From the NCBI GenBank assembly GCA_963971425.1, contig OZ020515.1:17190291-17254290 (forward strand): a DNA stretch of 64,000 nucleotides, read 5' to 3'. Every line of letters begins with the position of its first letter. The first letter of the stretch is position 1. Origin of the DNA: Bryoerythrophyllum caledonicum (taxonomy: Eukaryota > Streptophyta > Bryopsida > Pottiales > Pottiaceae). Both the position numbers and the translations under genes were made by a program. Below, one piece after another: positions 10,601 to 22,500 of this stretch. The notes beneath the pieces were generated by a model. The model was not told the DNA's origin. It ran no database searches and was given only the letters and a program-made list of their open reading frames with translations.

Positions 10601-12363
10601 TATAGGTGTCCGATCAAGAATTATCTCTGAATTGCCCAGAAACCGGCTCTCTCCAAATAAGTGAGCCGTTGTATCTCTTGCAAACTTCGTCAGTATGGAA
10701 AACTTCTCCAAGACGTTGGTCATATCTCGTGATGCTTCCCTCCAGGGACCTTGTCTGTACACACTACTGCCACTGGGGCTCTCCTGGGCCACTGGTTGAA
10801 CAGGCACAACGACAATCGGGGCAGCTTCCACAACCACTGGAGCTAAGGGCGGTATATCTGTGAGCTCGAGTGATGTAAGACTCCTCTGAAACACACCAAG
10901 CACAATCAGAGATAATCTACTGTCATAGAATTCATAAGTGAAGTCCAAAGTACAAAACTGCATCACAAAAACGGGCAGTAAATGAAGAAAGCCGAAACGA
11001 ATTGACTCGATCTCAACCAATTGTGAAGCAACATGAACCTGCAAAGGGTCCTGGACATCGTTCACAAGATATACATTCGAATCATCGTTTGACCTGCATC
11101 CAAAAACAAATCACTCATGAATTGCATGACAGGTAGATCATAATAAAACTAACACATATTTCACTTCGTAGCATCTAAAGGAGATTCTGAACCACTCGTT
11201 ATACATGATAACTGCCCAAAATATCAATACCCGACAAAAATCAGATTATCGCATGCAACTTACTGTAAGATAATCACAAGTAAATAGGACAGTATCTATA
11301 GTCAATGTGTTTGTGCTGAATGAAGCCAACCTCACCATGTCCATAATGAATGTTGGACACCACAAGTATCTTATCAAACACCTTCACTCACCTCACAAGC
11401 GAAGCATGACCCCTAAGTGTTGATAAGAACTCTTTTACTCCGCCAATATGGAAATATAAGGGTGGGAATGCAAGGCCTGTACAATAGAGAACATGGTCAT
11501 CAATGCACTTCCTCTAAAAAACAAGATCATTGGCTAAAAGTAGCTTCACATCACTGCTTCTTAAACAAGAAAAGCTAGGCACGAAAGGCAGACTATGATT
11601 CAGAACCAAAAGCCTATCTAGATGTAACGATGGATTACAACCATTGAGTTCAGCACATAGTTCAAGAGGTAAATACCTGACGTTAGAACAATGATGATAT
11701 ACTGCAACCCGAAGGCAGGGGTATGACGACGAATCGACCGCATTTCTGCCAGCGAAACTGCACGTATTGTATACAGATTCCTGTCTGGAAAGATGCACAA
11801 ACCCGTAACTCCATCAGAAAAAAAAAAATTTAAATCACTCATCATCAGGAAACAGACAGAAATCCAAACCTCTCTCAATCACATCCTCATCATCATGCAC
11901 TCCACACACCTTTCTCTGCAGATTTCCGCCGCCCAGCGCCCTCCAGAGCATACGGAATCCATGTCTGCAACATATCCATCAAAAACGACGGCAGAGTAGG
12001 GTTAGGCTCGCCCTCCGACGCAACACCATGGCTTTCACATACTCACCATAAAGAGTGAAGGCCCCTGCTTGATGAGGCGCAGCCGCCCACTGATACGCTC
12101 CCGAGCATACTGAGTTGGGTGCACCGACACATTGTCCTTCAAAAAGACAACCTGGTACGAGTCCGGACCACCTCCACTTCCACCCATCGTCTTCTCCGTC
12201 TCCTGCACAGCCACAACCACAGAATCCATGAACACGTTCATACCGAAACCCTAATTCGAAAAATCGAAGTGAACACTGAAATCTCTCTACATAATTCCAG
12301 TCATACCTGGATGGTCTTCGATGGCGCGCAGTCGGTCTCCTCGACGAAATCGTCAGAGTCCAT
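7672..12363 (-). CDS. TBC-domain Rab GTPase-activating protein (TBC1D15/Gyp7-like)
   Basis: Seventeen exons join in phase to 694 residues: 12363-12307, 12202-12047, 11964-11910, 11784-11677, 11476-11392, 11093-11039, 10885-10599, 10439-10301, 10141-10025, 9911-9852, 9647-9549, 9275-9165, 8935-8864, 8735-8619, 8474-8325, 8214-8114, 7987-7672. The N-terminal half (YQVVFLKDNVSVHP through RSIRRHTPAFG) matches the Rab-binding region of plant TBC1D15-like proteins. The TBC domain covers about residues 390-630 and keeps both catalytic fingers: Arg469 in VEKDVVR and Gln506 in GYCQGMSD. It should speed GTP hydrolysis by a Rab of the late endocytic route, acting on cytosolic membrane faces. An acidic Glu/Lys-rich stretch (about 315-350) precedes the TBC domain. 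The donor of exon 8 is a weak GTTGAT. A telobox lies 28 bases before the start codon and another in intron 1. Confidence 0.93.
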
Positions 12364-12390
12364 GGCTGCACCAACTTGTGGGTTACTTCG

Positions 12391-12398
12391 AAACCCTA
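12391..12398 (-). promoter_or_regulatory. Telobox in the 5' leader of the TBC gene
   Basis: AAACCCTA on the plus strand, 28 bases upstream of the minus-strand start codon. A further copy lies at 12246-12253 inside intron 1. The same motif occurs near the starts of the EH gene (25241-25248) and both RPN2 copies. Confidence 0.5.
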
Positions 12399-12804
12399 AT
12401 TGAGCCAAAAACAGCCACGGGAGAAACTGTTGGGCCGCGGCAATTGCTTGAGACACCGATTGCTCTCACGCCATGGCCATCGTCGAAGAGAGATGGATGC
12501 TACTGCAACGGAGGAAACCCGAAAACCGCAATCACTCATTCGCAGGTGAAAAGCATATTCACATGACGTCTTGAAGTTGTGCTCAATACACAAATTCTTG
12601 TGGTTTTTCTCGTCATGAGCCTCGCAACTTGGAATGCAAACCTGCTTCGTAACGTGACTTGCCTCTCACACTTTCGCTGCCGGAGCACGCCTTCTTCGCC
12701 GCGAGAAAGGACTGTGGACCGAGGTTTATCGGATACGGATTACGTGTATTCGTATACGGGATACGAATACGTGTATGTACTTCGTATTCTTAACACCCTA
12801 ATAC

Positions 12805-13028
12805 GCCGTGGTCGCTTTCGTACATACTTCATCCAAAATGAGGAGTTGTCCAAAATTTTGAGTTTTTGTCCGGGTGATTCCCCATGTAATGTCAAGGTGC
12901 TACCCCTGTGATGCATAGGTGATATCCGTGTAATACTTAGGTGATACACTTTGTGTCTGAATCACTGCGTCAAAGAAATATTAATTCTATTGGCATATGG
13001 GTGTTGGAAGTGGCCGCTAGGTACGATA
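12805..13028 (-). mobile_element. MITE-like element family R1, copy A
   Basis: Reverse-oriented copy of a 200-235-base family also found at 17317-17518 and 60037-60271, with diverged relatives at 54113-54305 and 55262-55448. Its ends carry short inverted repeats of the type GTGGTCGCWTT. The body has three to four spaced copies of gtatcacct/acattac words. Non-coding. A target duplication could not be fixed by eye. Confidence 0.65.
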
Positions 13029-13204
13029 TGCGTGTGTATGTGATTGAGTGAGGCAAAGAGAATCTTGTTGGCTATGGCGCGACCATCAATCTACAAGTGT
13101 AGTAGATGATGCTCTGCAGAATTTGTTACCCTTGTGGATGAGGTTTGCACCGTAGCCAGCCTGGCGCGAAAGGGTGAAATGTCAGTCGGAATCGTATTTT
13201 AGTG

Positions 13205-13349
13205 GGTAGAATACATAAAGTGTACTAAAGATTAGCACGACTCACACCTTTGGATTGAAGATTCATCAACTAACCTCTTTCATTTGGAGGTCATTTCAAT
13301 CAATCTGAATCTTATCATGTTCAAATACGACACCATATATGTAGATTAT
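13205..13349 (-). repeat. Dispersed repeat family R4, copy 1
   Basis: The reverse complement matches 51036-51190 over about 150 bases (blocks gaacatgataag, aatgaaagaggttag, aatcttcaatccaaaggtgt) and partly 16917-17045. AT-rich and non-coding, of unknown class. Confidence 0.6.
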
Positions 13350-15200
13350 TGTGCCTACCAGTGGCACCTTTTGACATTGAAGGGTTAGTGAGGGAAAAGC
13401 ATTTGAAGGTTATTTTTGAAGACGAGGAAGAGGCGTTATTTGAGAAGTGCTTGATAGAGGGTAGACACCACACCGTTATTGGTCCTTTGCCTATAGGTGG
13501 CCTTACTCATGGGGGAGTAGAAGAATGGACGAAGGTGAATATGCATGCAAGCTTATCTTCAATTGACTCATCTGGAATGACTTTTTTGAAGATAATTTCT
13601 CAAGAAGCAAGGGAGTACAGTTCAAATTTAGACACTCTTCTTTTTGAAGATCTAAGAAGGTGATATTATTGATGTAGAGTAAGGATTTCTTTTCGGGGAG
13701 AGAGAGGAATCTATTTCGACAACTCAATATCTAGTTTGGACACACTTTTTAGGTATTTCGGATTAGTTACGGAACGAACCTTGCCTTAGGATTCTAGGAA
13801 AGGGCCTTGGCATAGTCTTATCTATGGATTTATCAAAGAATTGTCACTCAAAGACTGCGGGACGGTGAGTTCAAATTTTAGTGTGAGATGTTGAGAAATC
13901 ACCCTTAGTTTTATACATTCCATCTAGATTGGAGACGGTGTCAAGAATTCATAAAATCTCCTATACATGTCTAATGGAACAATTCGTGCAATGTAAGGAG
14001 TACGGCCATACATTGCCTCATTGTACTCTTCTTGCTCAGAATGGTTAGGCAAAGAATGCGGAGGAGAGAAAATCCTTTAGGGGGGCTAAATTCAAAAATT
14101 ATTTCCACCACATGGAGCTTGAAAAAGCAACAAACAAAACATATCGAGCTTTAAATTGTACTCCATGTAGGAATGAGAGGAATATTTAGGGTTCCAATTG
14201 GAGACAGGAGTTCAATTGAGGAGAATGGAATAATCAATTCACTTGTGACAATCGAGATAACGGCTTCAACCACGATTATGAAGACAATTGATTCAATCAT
14301 GACAATCATTTTAATGAAAACAATAGGGACAACATAGACTACAATGACAACTGGCAATTTGGTGAGGACCTTGATTTTTGGAACAAACATGAGGCTCAAG
14401 ATAATAAGGATTTTAGGATAGTACTTCTAAAGCAAGGTTTAAAGCGCTGAGACAATGTTCTTGACTTCAGAAATTGAGATGAAGGTACTCAAAAGAACAA
14501 AATGTTTGATAATAGAGGCCATACTAAATGGAGAGAAAAGAAATCAAAGCCGCCAAAGAACTCTTTTGCCAATTACTACAACAAATGGGAATCTGATGTT
14601 ACTACCAAAGAAGGTGACTCCAAAGGTCAAGGAGGTTAGTGGAGTAGGTAAGGAGATAGAATACACATAGGTACATCACTCTCAACATACGGCTGAGATA
14701 GAGGTTCAAAATAGTGATTCACAAGATCCATAGATTAAAGCATTATTCCTAGACGCACAAACAAAATATCACTCTGAATCTGAATGTGTTGATATGAGAA
14801 CAAACGTAGTGAGTGGAATGGATTCAACAATGGGCACGGAAATGTCTCAGAAGATTATCCCTCAAGCTCAGGAGATTAATTTAGAGGTAGTAGTCAAGGA
14901 AAGACTATTACCATCTTCTAAGGTTGATTCTCGCAAGTTTGGATTCCCATAACATCTTTACAAAGAGGATACAGAGATACTTGCCGAGACCTCAAAATCT
15001 AGAGAAATTCCTACTAAGACAGATAGTTGCGTGAAAAGGAGATATTTGCCTACAAATATCCTCCAACAATTTTTGGATGCAGCGGCATTCCTTTTCCCTT
15101 TCAAATTAAAGAAAAACCAATGTAGATTATTCTCTATATTGGTGTCTTCAACCGGCACAAAGAAGAAGCTAAAGATGCTTTATCTAGTCAAAAAACGATT
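13349..15200 (+). pseudogene. Decayed coding stretch with zinc-knuckle-like and Asn/Asp-rich segments
   Basis: I do not recognise a specific family. An open frame at 13349-13663 is followed, after stops and frame changes, by a segment near 13990-14040 reading QCKEYGHTLPHC, which resembles a CCHC zinc knuckle. Then comes an Asn/Asp-rich run at about 14220-14420 (NRDNGFNHDYEDN, NENNRDNIDYNDN) broken by a stop. Base composition is less AT-rich than the flanks. A degraded gag-like protein of a retroelement, or a plant DUF4283/zinc-knuckle gene, would fit, but neither is proven. Confidence 0.3.
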
Positions 15201-15429
15201 AGAGACTCTGTAATATCTTTTAAACAAGTGGCTATCTCCAAAAGCCAACCATCATGGAATGATAAGTCTGTAAAAGAACACTTGGTCAAGGAGTCATCAC
15301 TCTCTTTGAAGAAGGTGATTATTCACAAGAACAACAAATCAAATCTCATCAAATCTTAGAAGCAGCCTAGTACTGTAAATGGTCTAAGTTAGATGTAAAC
15401 AATGCTCCTTGCAAATGCTTTGCTATAAT

Positions 15430-15860
15430 CCCACTGAAGGTTCTCACCACATATAGATGTTGAAAAAATATAAAAGTGAAGAATATGAAGATTTCTAGAT
15501 TTTTTATAGAAAAGATGAAGTTTTTTTCTTGCTTGGTCAAAATGTGTAAAAATGTTTGCCTTGAGTTTGAATGATTTTTTACACTAAAGACAAGAATTTT
15601 TTCTTGACACCTTCAAAGAAGGTAATATTCCTTACATGTATGAAAAATCTCAATGTCAATCGAAACTTCTAGCAAAATTTTGGAACTCCCCGGAGTCTCC
15701 ATTTCTAACTTTGAGTGGTTCTAACTTTCAAACCATGAATCCAAAAAAAAAAAAATCATCATAAAGCTCCTATTAGATACAATCTAGAGTTTTAAAAATA
15801 TATATATACATTTTTTTTTTCAAATTTTAAGAACCTATAAAAAATCAAAGTTGTCCCTCC
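15430..15860 (+). repeat. Dispersed repeat family R2, 3' part
   Basis: Matches 27060-27170 and 27490-27760 in the same orientation (blocks gatgaagttttttt, aaatctcaatgtcaat, tctaactttgagtggt, tttcaaaccatgaatcca). With the 5' half elsewhere this suggests a full element of about 1.2 kb. It ends in A-rich and TA-rich tracts (15745-15830). Confidence 0.6.
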
Positions 15861-16514
15861 AAGGACACTTAGCACTTGGTATACTTAGCATTGTTTAACT
15901 AAGGTTTTTATATAAACTTCCGGATATTAAACGAGACTTGCTCAAAACTTGAAAGACCGGATAGCGGAATTAGATCCAACACCTAGACCATACGAGGGAC
16001 CATGTTTGGATTCTTAGAGTTTAGTTCTTAGAGTTTCTTATTCCCTCTTTCAACCTCAACCTACTCAAAACAATAACCTCACCAACAACCCAACCCTTAA
16101 ATAACAAAATCTTACAAACAATCATTTGGCCGTCGCTCAAAACACATATAGGGTTGATCCCAATACCCTGTTGCTCAAATTTGAGATAATCAATTCTAGC
16201 AAGTAATATCATTTCCTTTCATATTGTCAAAAAATATTTAATGCTTTCAGTGAAAAAATGCATTTTTATCTGAAGTCAAAGATTTTCACACATTGCCACA
16301 CATTGTGAGGCAAGGAACCAAAATTACTTCTTCTTTGCCACATGAAACTTCTTCATTTCCACATAATACTTTCAGATCTACAATTTTTTCACCATTAATT
16401 TTTTTTAAATTACAAGACATGGTATAATCCTTCTTATTGATGGTTTGGGTTTTCATTCGAGAACATATTTTATTCCCAAAAATTAAAACATGAGTTTGCA
16501 CTTTTTGAACCTCC

Positions 16515-16890
16515 GCTCTCTAAATTTTTTTTTTTGAATATGCTACACCTCTTATCAACCTTTGAAAATTGGTGTTCAAAGAGTTGATATCATGATCAGC
16601 ATGATGATATAGAATTTAGACCTTGTGTAGTGTAAAACTGACACCGAGTGAAGTCAAAGTCTGCTGATCCACTCAATGCAGGGATGATATGAACCATTTT
16701 TTTTGCTTCAAACACTCTATTCTTTCAATCTGTGCGGTCAATATGTATGAAAATTTATGAGTATATTATTTAATAAGTGTTTAACAAGATCATATCATGT
16801 AAAATAGAATGATGAATTTTTGTTTTCGTCGTTACTCGTTGCACTAGAATTGAAGTGTTTCTAGTGTGAAATTGTTAAGGAAATTTAGGG
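16515..16890 (-). repeat. Dispersed repeat family R2, inverted 5' half
   Basis: The reverse complement aligns with 2490-2840 and 26575-26940: atatgctacacctct, a gtagtg/aaactgacac block and ttgaagtgtttctagtgtga all have counterparts. Non-coding and diverged. Confidence 0.6.
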
Positions 16891-16916
16891 ATTAACCCGT
16901 ACACATAAAAAAGTGC

Positions 16917-17045
16917 CACTATTGGCCAGCATATTCTACATATAAAGTGTTGTATTATAACATGATAAGGTTCAGATATTGAAATGAATCCAAAGGTGTA
17001 AGTCTTGCTAAACTTTTATACATTTTCTATGTTCTATAGAGTTTC
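16917..17045 (+). repeat. Dispersed repeat family R4, copy 2
   Basis: Shares the aacatgataaggtt block and the aatccaaaggtgtaagtcttgct block with 51036-51190 and, inverted, with 13205-13349. Next to it a 31-base segment (tttctatgttctatag..cctgagtgac) occurs twice, at about 17024 and 17072. Confidence 0.5.
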
Positions 17046-17316
17046 CTGAGTGACATATATCATTGAAGTATTTCTATGTTCTATAGGGTTTCCTGAGTGA
17101 CGTTTAAGGGTTAATCAACCATCTAGAACACTCAAATTAAAAACCAAATTAAGTAGTTTTAATTTAAATTTACAAACTCAATTGTTTTAAATCTATACCA
17201 AATTATAAATCATACATAAGAATGTCTTTTACTCCAAAATTCTCATGTTTCAATGCTTGTATATTTGCAGGACTTATACTACAGTACTTGTTCTCTCACA
17301 AACTTCAAGACAGCAA

Positions 17317-17518
17317 GGTACCATACCTAGTGGTCGCATTCAACACCTCTCTGTCAAAAGGATTATTTCTCTTTGACACAGTGATTTCGACACAATGGAC
17401 ATCACCTAAATATTACATGGGTATCACCTTGCCATTACATGAGTAATGGCTAGACAAAAAATTTATATTTTCCAAACCTCTCCATTTTGAATTAATTATG
17501 TACGAAAGTGACCATTGG
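17317..17518 (+). mobile_element. MITE-like element family R1, copy B
   Basis: Starts at a cctagtggtcgcattc terminus and ends at tacgaaagtgaccat, its imperfect inverted complement. The body matches copies A and C, including tctttgacacagtgattt and ccattttgaattaattatg. Non-coding. Confidence 0.65.
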
Positions 17519-17538
17519 CATAGGGTAATGAGGAAATA

Positions 17539-17612
17539 AACCCAGGTGAAAAAGTCAACAAACCCAGGTGAAAAAGTAAACATAACCAGGTGAAAAAGTA
17601 AACATAACCAGG
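17539..17612 (+). repeat. 22-23-bp tandem repeat, about four copies
   Basis: Unit aacccaggtgaaaaagtcaac, repeated with small changes (ataaccaggtgaaaaagtaa). The last copy breaks into a purine-rich run. It lies 300 bases downstream of the EH gene stop. Confidence 0.7.
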
Positions 17613-17912
17613 GGAGGAAAAAAAACACCCAAGCCAGGTGGAATGGCTTGACTCGAAACTCTCACAAAACGCCACCATTATTACTGCAATTGCTAGTACA
17701 AATCAGAATCTCTGCCCTCACCCTCTCCTCTCCTCTACATTTACCCTACTGCTACTTAGAATGTATATGACTATGGAGATACACTGCAAACCATCATCTT
17801 CATCGAAACTACCATGCACATTTGATTTTCCTTACAAAATGCGTCTCGTAACGTAGGACGCAACAACATGCCTTCCTAGAACAATTCCACATACAACGTA
17901 CCTGTTTTACCT

Positions 17913-19536
17913 CTAGAACGCACTCCACACATTGGTCTGCTTGGCTGCAGGAGGCCCTCCACCAAACGATGCCCCAAACGGGTCCGAGTCATCATACGAC
18001 CCGAACCGGTCCCGCCTCATGCTGTTGGACGAGTCGAAGCGCTGCAACGACTTCTCTCCCTCGTGCCGGTCAAACTCGCTTCCACCTGAGTCACACAACC
18101 CAACACAACCCAACCCAACCAGAGCTTCAGCTTACAATACTCTGCCAACGCCGATACCTCAACTTCATGGGTGAGTGCAACAGAGTGCGCAACCAACCAC
18201 CGACAGCTTCGGATTCGCTACCCAACTGGACCCTTCCCCCACTGTCACCTACTACTTGCCACAGAAAACACACTGCAACTCTGTTGGGACCGGGAGTGAC
18301 CCAAACCTGAACCTCTTCCTCCAGCTCCAGGACTTCCGGGGCCGCCACCAAACGAGTCGAACCGTGAGAAGCTTCTGCCAGCCGACGCGAATGGGTCCTC
18401 CCTCCTGGACGCGCCTGGGCTCCCGCCGAACAATGACGGCGTGGCATCGAAACTTGAGTTGCCGAAAAACGACGATGAGTTGTTCTGCGACCCGAATGCG
18501 TTCTTCGGCGACCCGAATGCGTTCTTCGGCGACCCAAATGCGTTCTTCGGCGACCCGAATGCGTTCTTTGGCGACCCGAATGCATTCGACGTTGGGGATC
18601 CGAAAGCGTTCGATTTCGGCGAGTCGAATGCCCCAAACGCGCTCTTGTAGTCGTCGTGCCCATTGTTGTTCCGCTCAAAGCCCCACCCGGGGCTCGACAG
18701 CCCACCGAACCCTCCCGCGCCGGGGCTCGATTCCCTACGAGAGCTGTCGAAGCCCCCGGGACTGGATATCCGAATGGATCCGTCGAACAGGGCCCCCCTT
18801 GGGCTCGACACCCTCAGCGAATCCATGTCCAGAGAGTCCACAACCGACCCCCGCTCTCTCCCGAACCGCGTCTGCCCTCGTGAGCTCGTCAGATCCATTG
18901 AGGTCTGCACACCAATATCCGCTATCACAAGACAGAACTAGGAAGCGCCATGGTGTGGAAGAACCATCCGCGCTGAACGGGTTCCAGGACAACCACGGAC
19001 ACCGCTCATCCGGAACAACGCATGCAATGCAACACAACCGAAAAGTCTGATCGACCCTCAACCCTCTCAAAATGCTATCTTGAACTCCCACACTAGATCG
19101 TCCCACTAAGGCACCCTAGTTGCAAGACATCTCTGGACACTTCAGCAACACAACACACTCCACCCATCCGCAAACAACACCAACCTGAGTGCTGGGAACG
19201 CTGCTGCCCGCCTGCCCCCAAGAAGCACGGAAATCTGCATTCGAATCTTCGTCATGGAAACCCCACGCCGACCCGCTGTCGCCAAACGGATCTCTAGAAT
19301 CGAAACTACTCTGCCCTTGCCCAAAGCTGTGCTCATCACGCAAACCCAACCATCAGGATCGCTCATACAAACAGAACACACGGTTCATAGACACAAATCC
19401 ATCCCACGTCACAAATACGACGCTCAACGGAAGAGCTTTGTAGCGCCCATATTGCCGTTCTCGATTCAAACTCACCCAGACGCAAGCCGAGAAGAGCACA
19501 AAAACAGCCCAAGTACCCGAGAAAATCAAGACAGTA

Positions 19537-19568
<32 letters not shown>

Positions 19569-22500
19569 CTTTCATTCACAGTGTCGAACGTCGCTTCGCC
19601 ATGGAAAGCGTCGCCATCCGAGTCCACAGCACTTGAGAACCTGCATAGCCCTCTTGCTCAGTCACTAGTTCATGGATCCCTCCTCCACCAGCAAACCACC
19701 TCAGAACATCACCAATCACTAAAACACAAGCACATCACCCTCCCCCTCACCTCCCACTCGGAACACTCGAGTTGAAAGCGTCGTCTTTAGGCTGCGAATG
19801 GGACGTCGATGCGTCGTGATCGGGACTGTCCTCGAAGGCTCTGGCCTTCGAAGATGCCGAGAAAGCCTCCTCGTCGTGCCCCATCTTCAAGTCCTCGCCC
19901 GGCAGAGTCGGGTCTGATGAGAAGTCAAACCCATCGTCGAACAGGCTCTCGCCGTTGCCCCACGGTGCAGAGTATCTGGACTTCGTCGTCGATGGCACAT
20001 CGTCACCCAGATCGTCCATGATGTCACGCACGTTTGTGAAACCTGCAACCGCCCAAGGCCACTTTAGCTCAGCGATGCACCACACAACCATTCAAATGGA
20101 AGCGAACTGCATCACACGACGTCCTCTCACCAACATCCAGAAATCAAGCCACACTGCAGTATCTGCCATCTCCACCGCTTCAACACACCCCGACTCATGA
20201 ATGCACGAGTCCAACGCCAGTCACACCCATAGAAGCAAGACGGGACACATGACCACACACAAATCGAAAACAACCAAACCACCACATCTACACGCACCTT
20301 CGTCGTCAAACTTGTCCCACTCTTCCACCCATTCCATGGCATTGTCCGGAACTCCTTCGAAACCTAACCGCATCAACCCCACACACCACCACATTTCCTG
20401 TCAATACACCTCCCGACACCCTCACCGCCACCCTGCAACGGAATGTCCAACAACCATCCAAGACCAAATCCAATTCTAAACCGTACCGGTGGACACCTCT
20501 ATAGGAACCGCTGACTTTGGCCTTACGCCGAGCGCTCTGCCGCGTTCATGCAGGGCTTTCTTCAGATCGTCCAGACTTGCTGAAAGATGATTAGCACGAC
20601 TCTGAAACCCCAACCAGCACCTCCGTCAGATTCGAACCATCAAATTCTGGACTCCAACTACCAACTCCAAACCTATACCTATGCACGCACAGCAACTTCC
20701 CAATGAGAACCCCAAGTTCAAGCATGCAACAGACCATCCCGACAGATTGAGCAGGACAAAGGATAGCGATTACCACCATCCACATTAAACCCGAAAAACC
20801 AGATACACAACTCCGTGAAATGGGGAACCGAACTTCAGGCACAAACTCACCTCAAGTGGTTCACTAGCATCGCCACCCTTGTCGAGCTTCGCAATAGCAT
20901 TGTACAACTCCATCTTCTTTTCCTGTCACACACAACCGAATTACTTGAGAAACAACAACCTTGCAGAAAAAACCCAGCCGCACTTGACCTAACATCTACT
21001 CAATCCGAACACAGCGGTCACATCCACGTCCATCGAACATATCAGCAACCCTGCAAAATTCAAGACATGGTTGGTAGATCAAGACATGGCTCACCTGGAT
21101 ATCTCGGAAGGCTGCTTCTTCCGCTTGCAACCGTGAACTCACTTCTCCCGCTGCCTTGAACCGCTGGTCATACTTCTTGCCCAGTGCATCCATCTGACTC
21201 ACAAACCACGTCAAACCCTTACTTCACGCACTCATGCACCATCCCTCGTTCCGCACACACAGAAACACAACCGACTTGTGACTCGACCACCACCACCGTT
21301 CATACATGTGCGCACAATAAATCGTCTCATCTAACAGTTAAAGATGGGTCCACCAGACTACAAACCTCCCGTATTTCCGTGGCGACGCTCTCCTTCACTT
21401 CGTTCAGCTGATTGTCACACTTACTCTTGAACAGAATCTGCCACATTCCCACCGAATTCAACATCAGAAACCACGACACGCCATCCATAACAGCACTACT
21501 CCCAAGACACCACACGCCCATGCATCAAGTTCTGCCGGTCCAGTATCGCACGGCTCAGCAAAACAGCCAGATTCCAGATCAGTCACTCACAATTTCCTGC
21601 AATTTTGTCCGGTACAACTCAATCTTCTCCTTGTAATCCTGGATCTCCCTGTCCAACTCAAATACCTGCCATCACACATATCAGAAACAGCCACAAAATT
21701 CAGACATTTTCGTTACACGGAAAGTGACCATTCCCTCGTCCAACCCATCCTACATCCACACCGGCCCCAGAAGGACTTCTGAAGCCTCTATGCAGTGCCA
21801 TAAAATGCGCGACAACATTCACGCCCGGAACAATTCTCATCACAACCACCCGACATGGCCAAAATCCCCCACAATCCCACGACCATCCAAACGCATCTAC
21901 GCCACCCTCCATACGCCCTCAAACACCACACAGAACCCTGAACTCGCTGAAAACTCCAACCAAAAAATAAAACCCCTCTCCTCAAGCACTGCAAACCAAC
22001 TCCTTACACCTCGATGCCACAAGTGAACCAACAACCCCCACCATTCATACCCTCCTCAAACTACCTTCTTGTCTGCCTCTTCGGCGGCTTTGTGCTTAGT
22101 CTTCAGCATCTCTTGCTCGTCGCGGCTCAGCTGGTTCACCGAATCCCCATCCAATGCCGGCACCTTTGACTTGTAAGGCTCCTGAACGGGTGCCTCGGGA
22201 CCACCCTGGCCTGGAGCAGGGACCGCTCTCTCGGGCATCTGCAGCACCATCGAAGCCGGGGTCGACACTGGGGCCGGGCTCGCTTCAGCGCCTGGCTTAG
22301 GCCCCTCAGCCGTCTGTGTAGGACCTGATTGTCACCATCAACCACACCGTCAGAACACGACACTCGTTCCAACCCCCAAATCCTACCAGCATCCTGTCAT
22401 CCCCAATCTACTTCACAGAACCAACAACCCTACAAAAAAAACCCTGCGGAACGCCTCCCGAGCACCTGGTACGTGTCGCCAAACAGGAGCACTCTGAACA

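Larger units (their letters stand above)
12364..17912. other. Long intergenic region with repeats and a decayed open frame
   Basis: From left to right: TBC leader with telobox (12391-12398), an inverted copy of MITE-like family R1 (12805-13028), repeat R4 (13205-13349, minus), a decayed coding stretch (13349-15200), the 3' part of repeat R2 (about 15430-15860), an inverted copy of R2 (16515-16890), a second R4 (16917-17045), R1 again (17317-17518) and a 22-23-bp tandem repeat (17539-17612). The EH gene 3' UTR lies at the right edge. No intact gene is visible. Confidence 0.55.
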
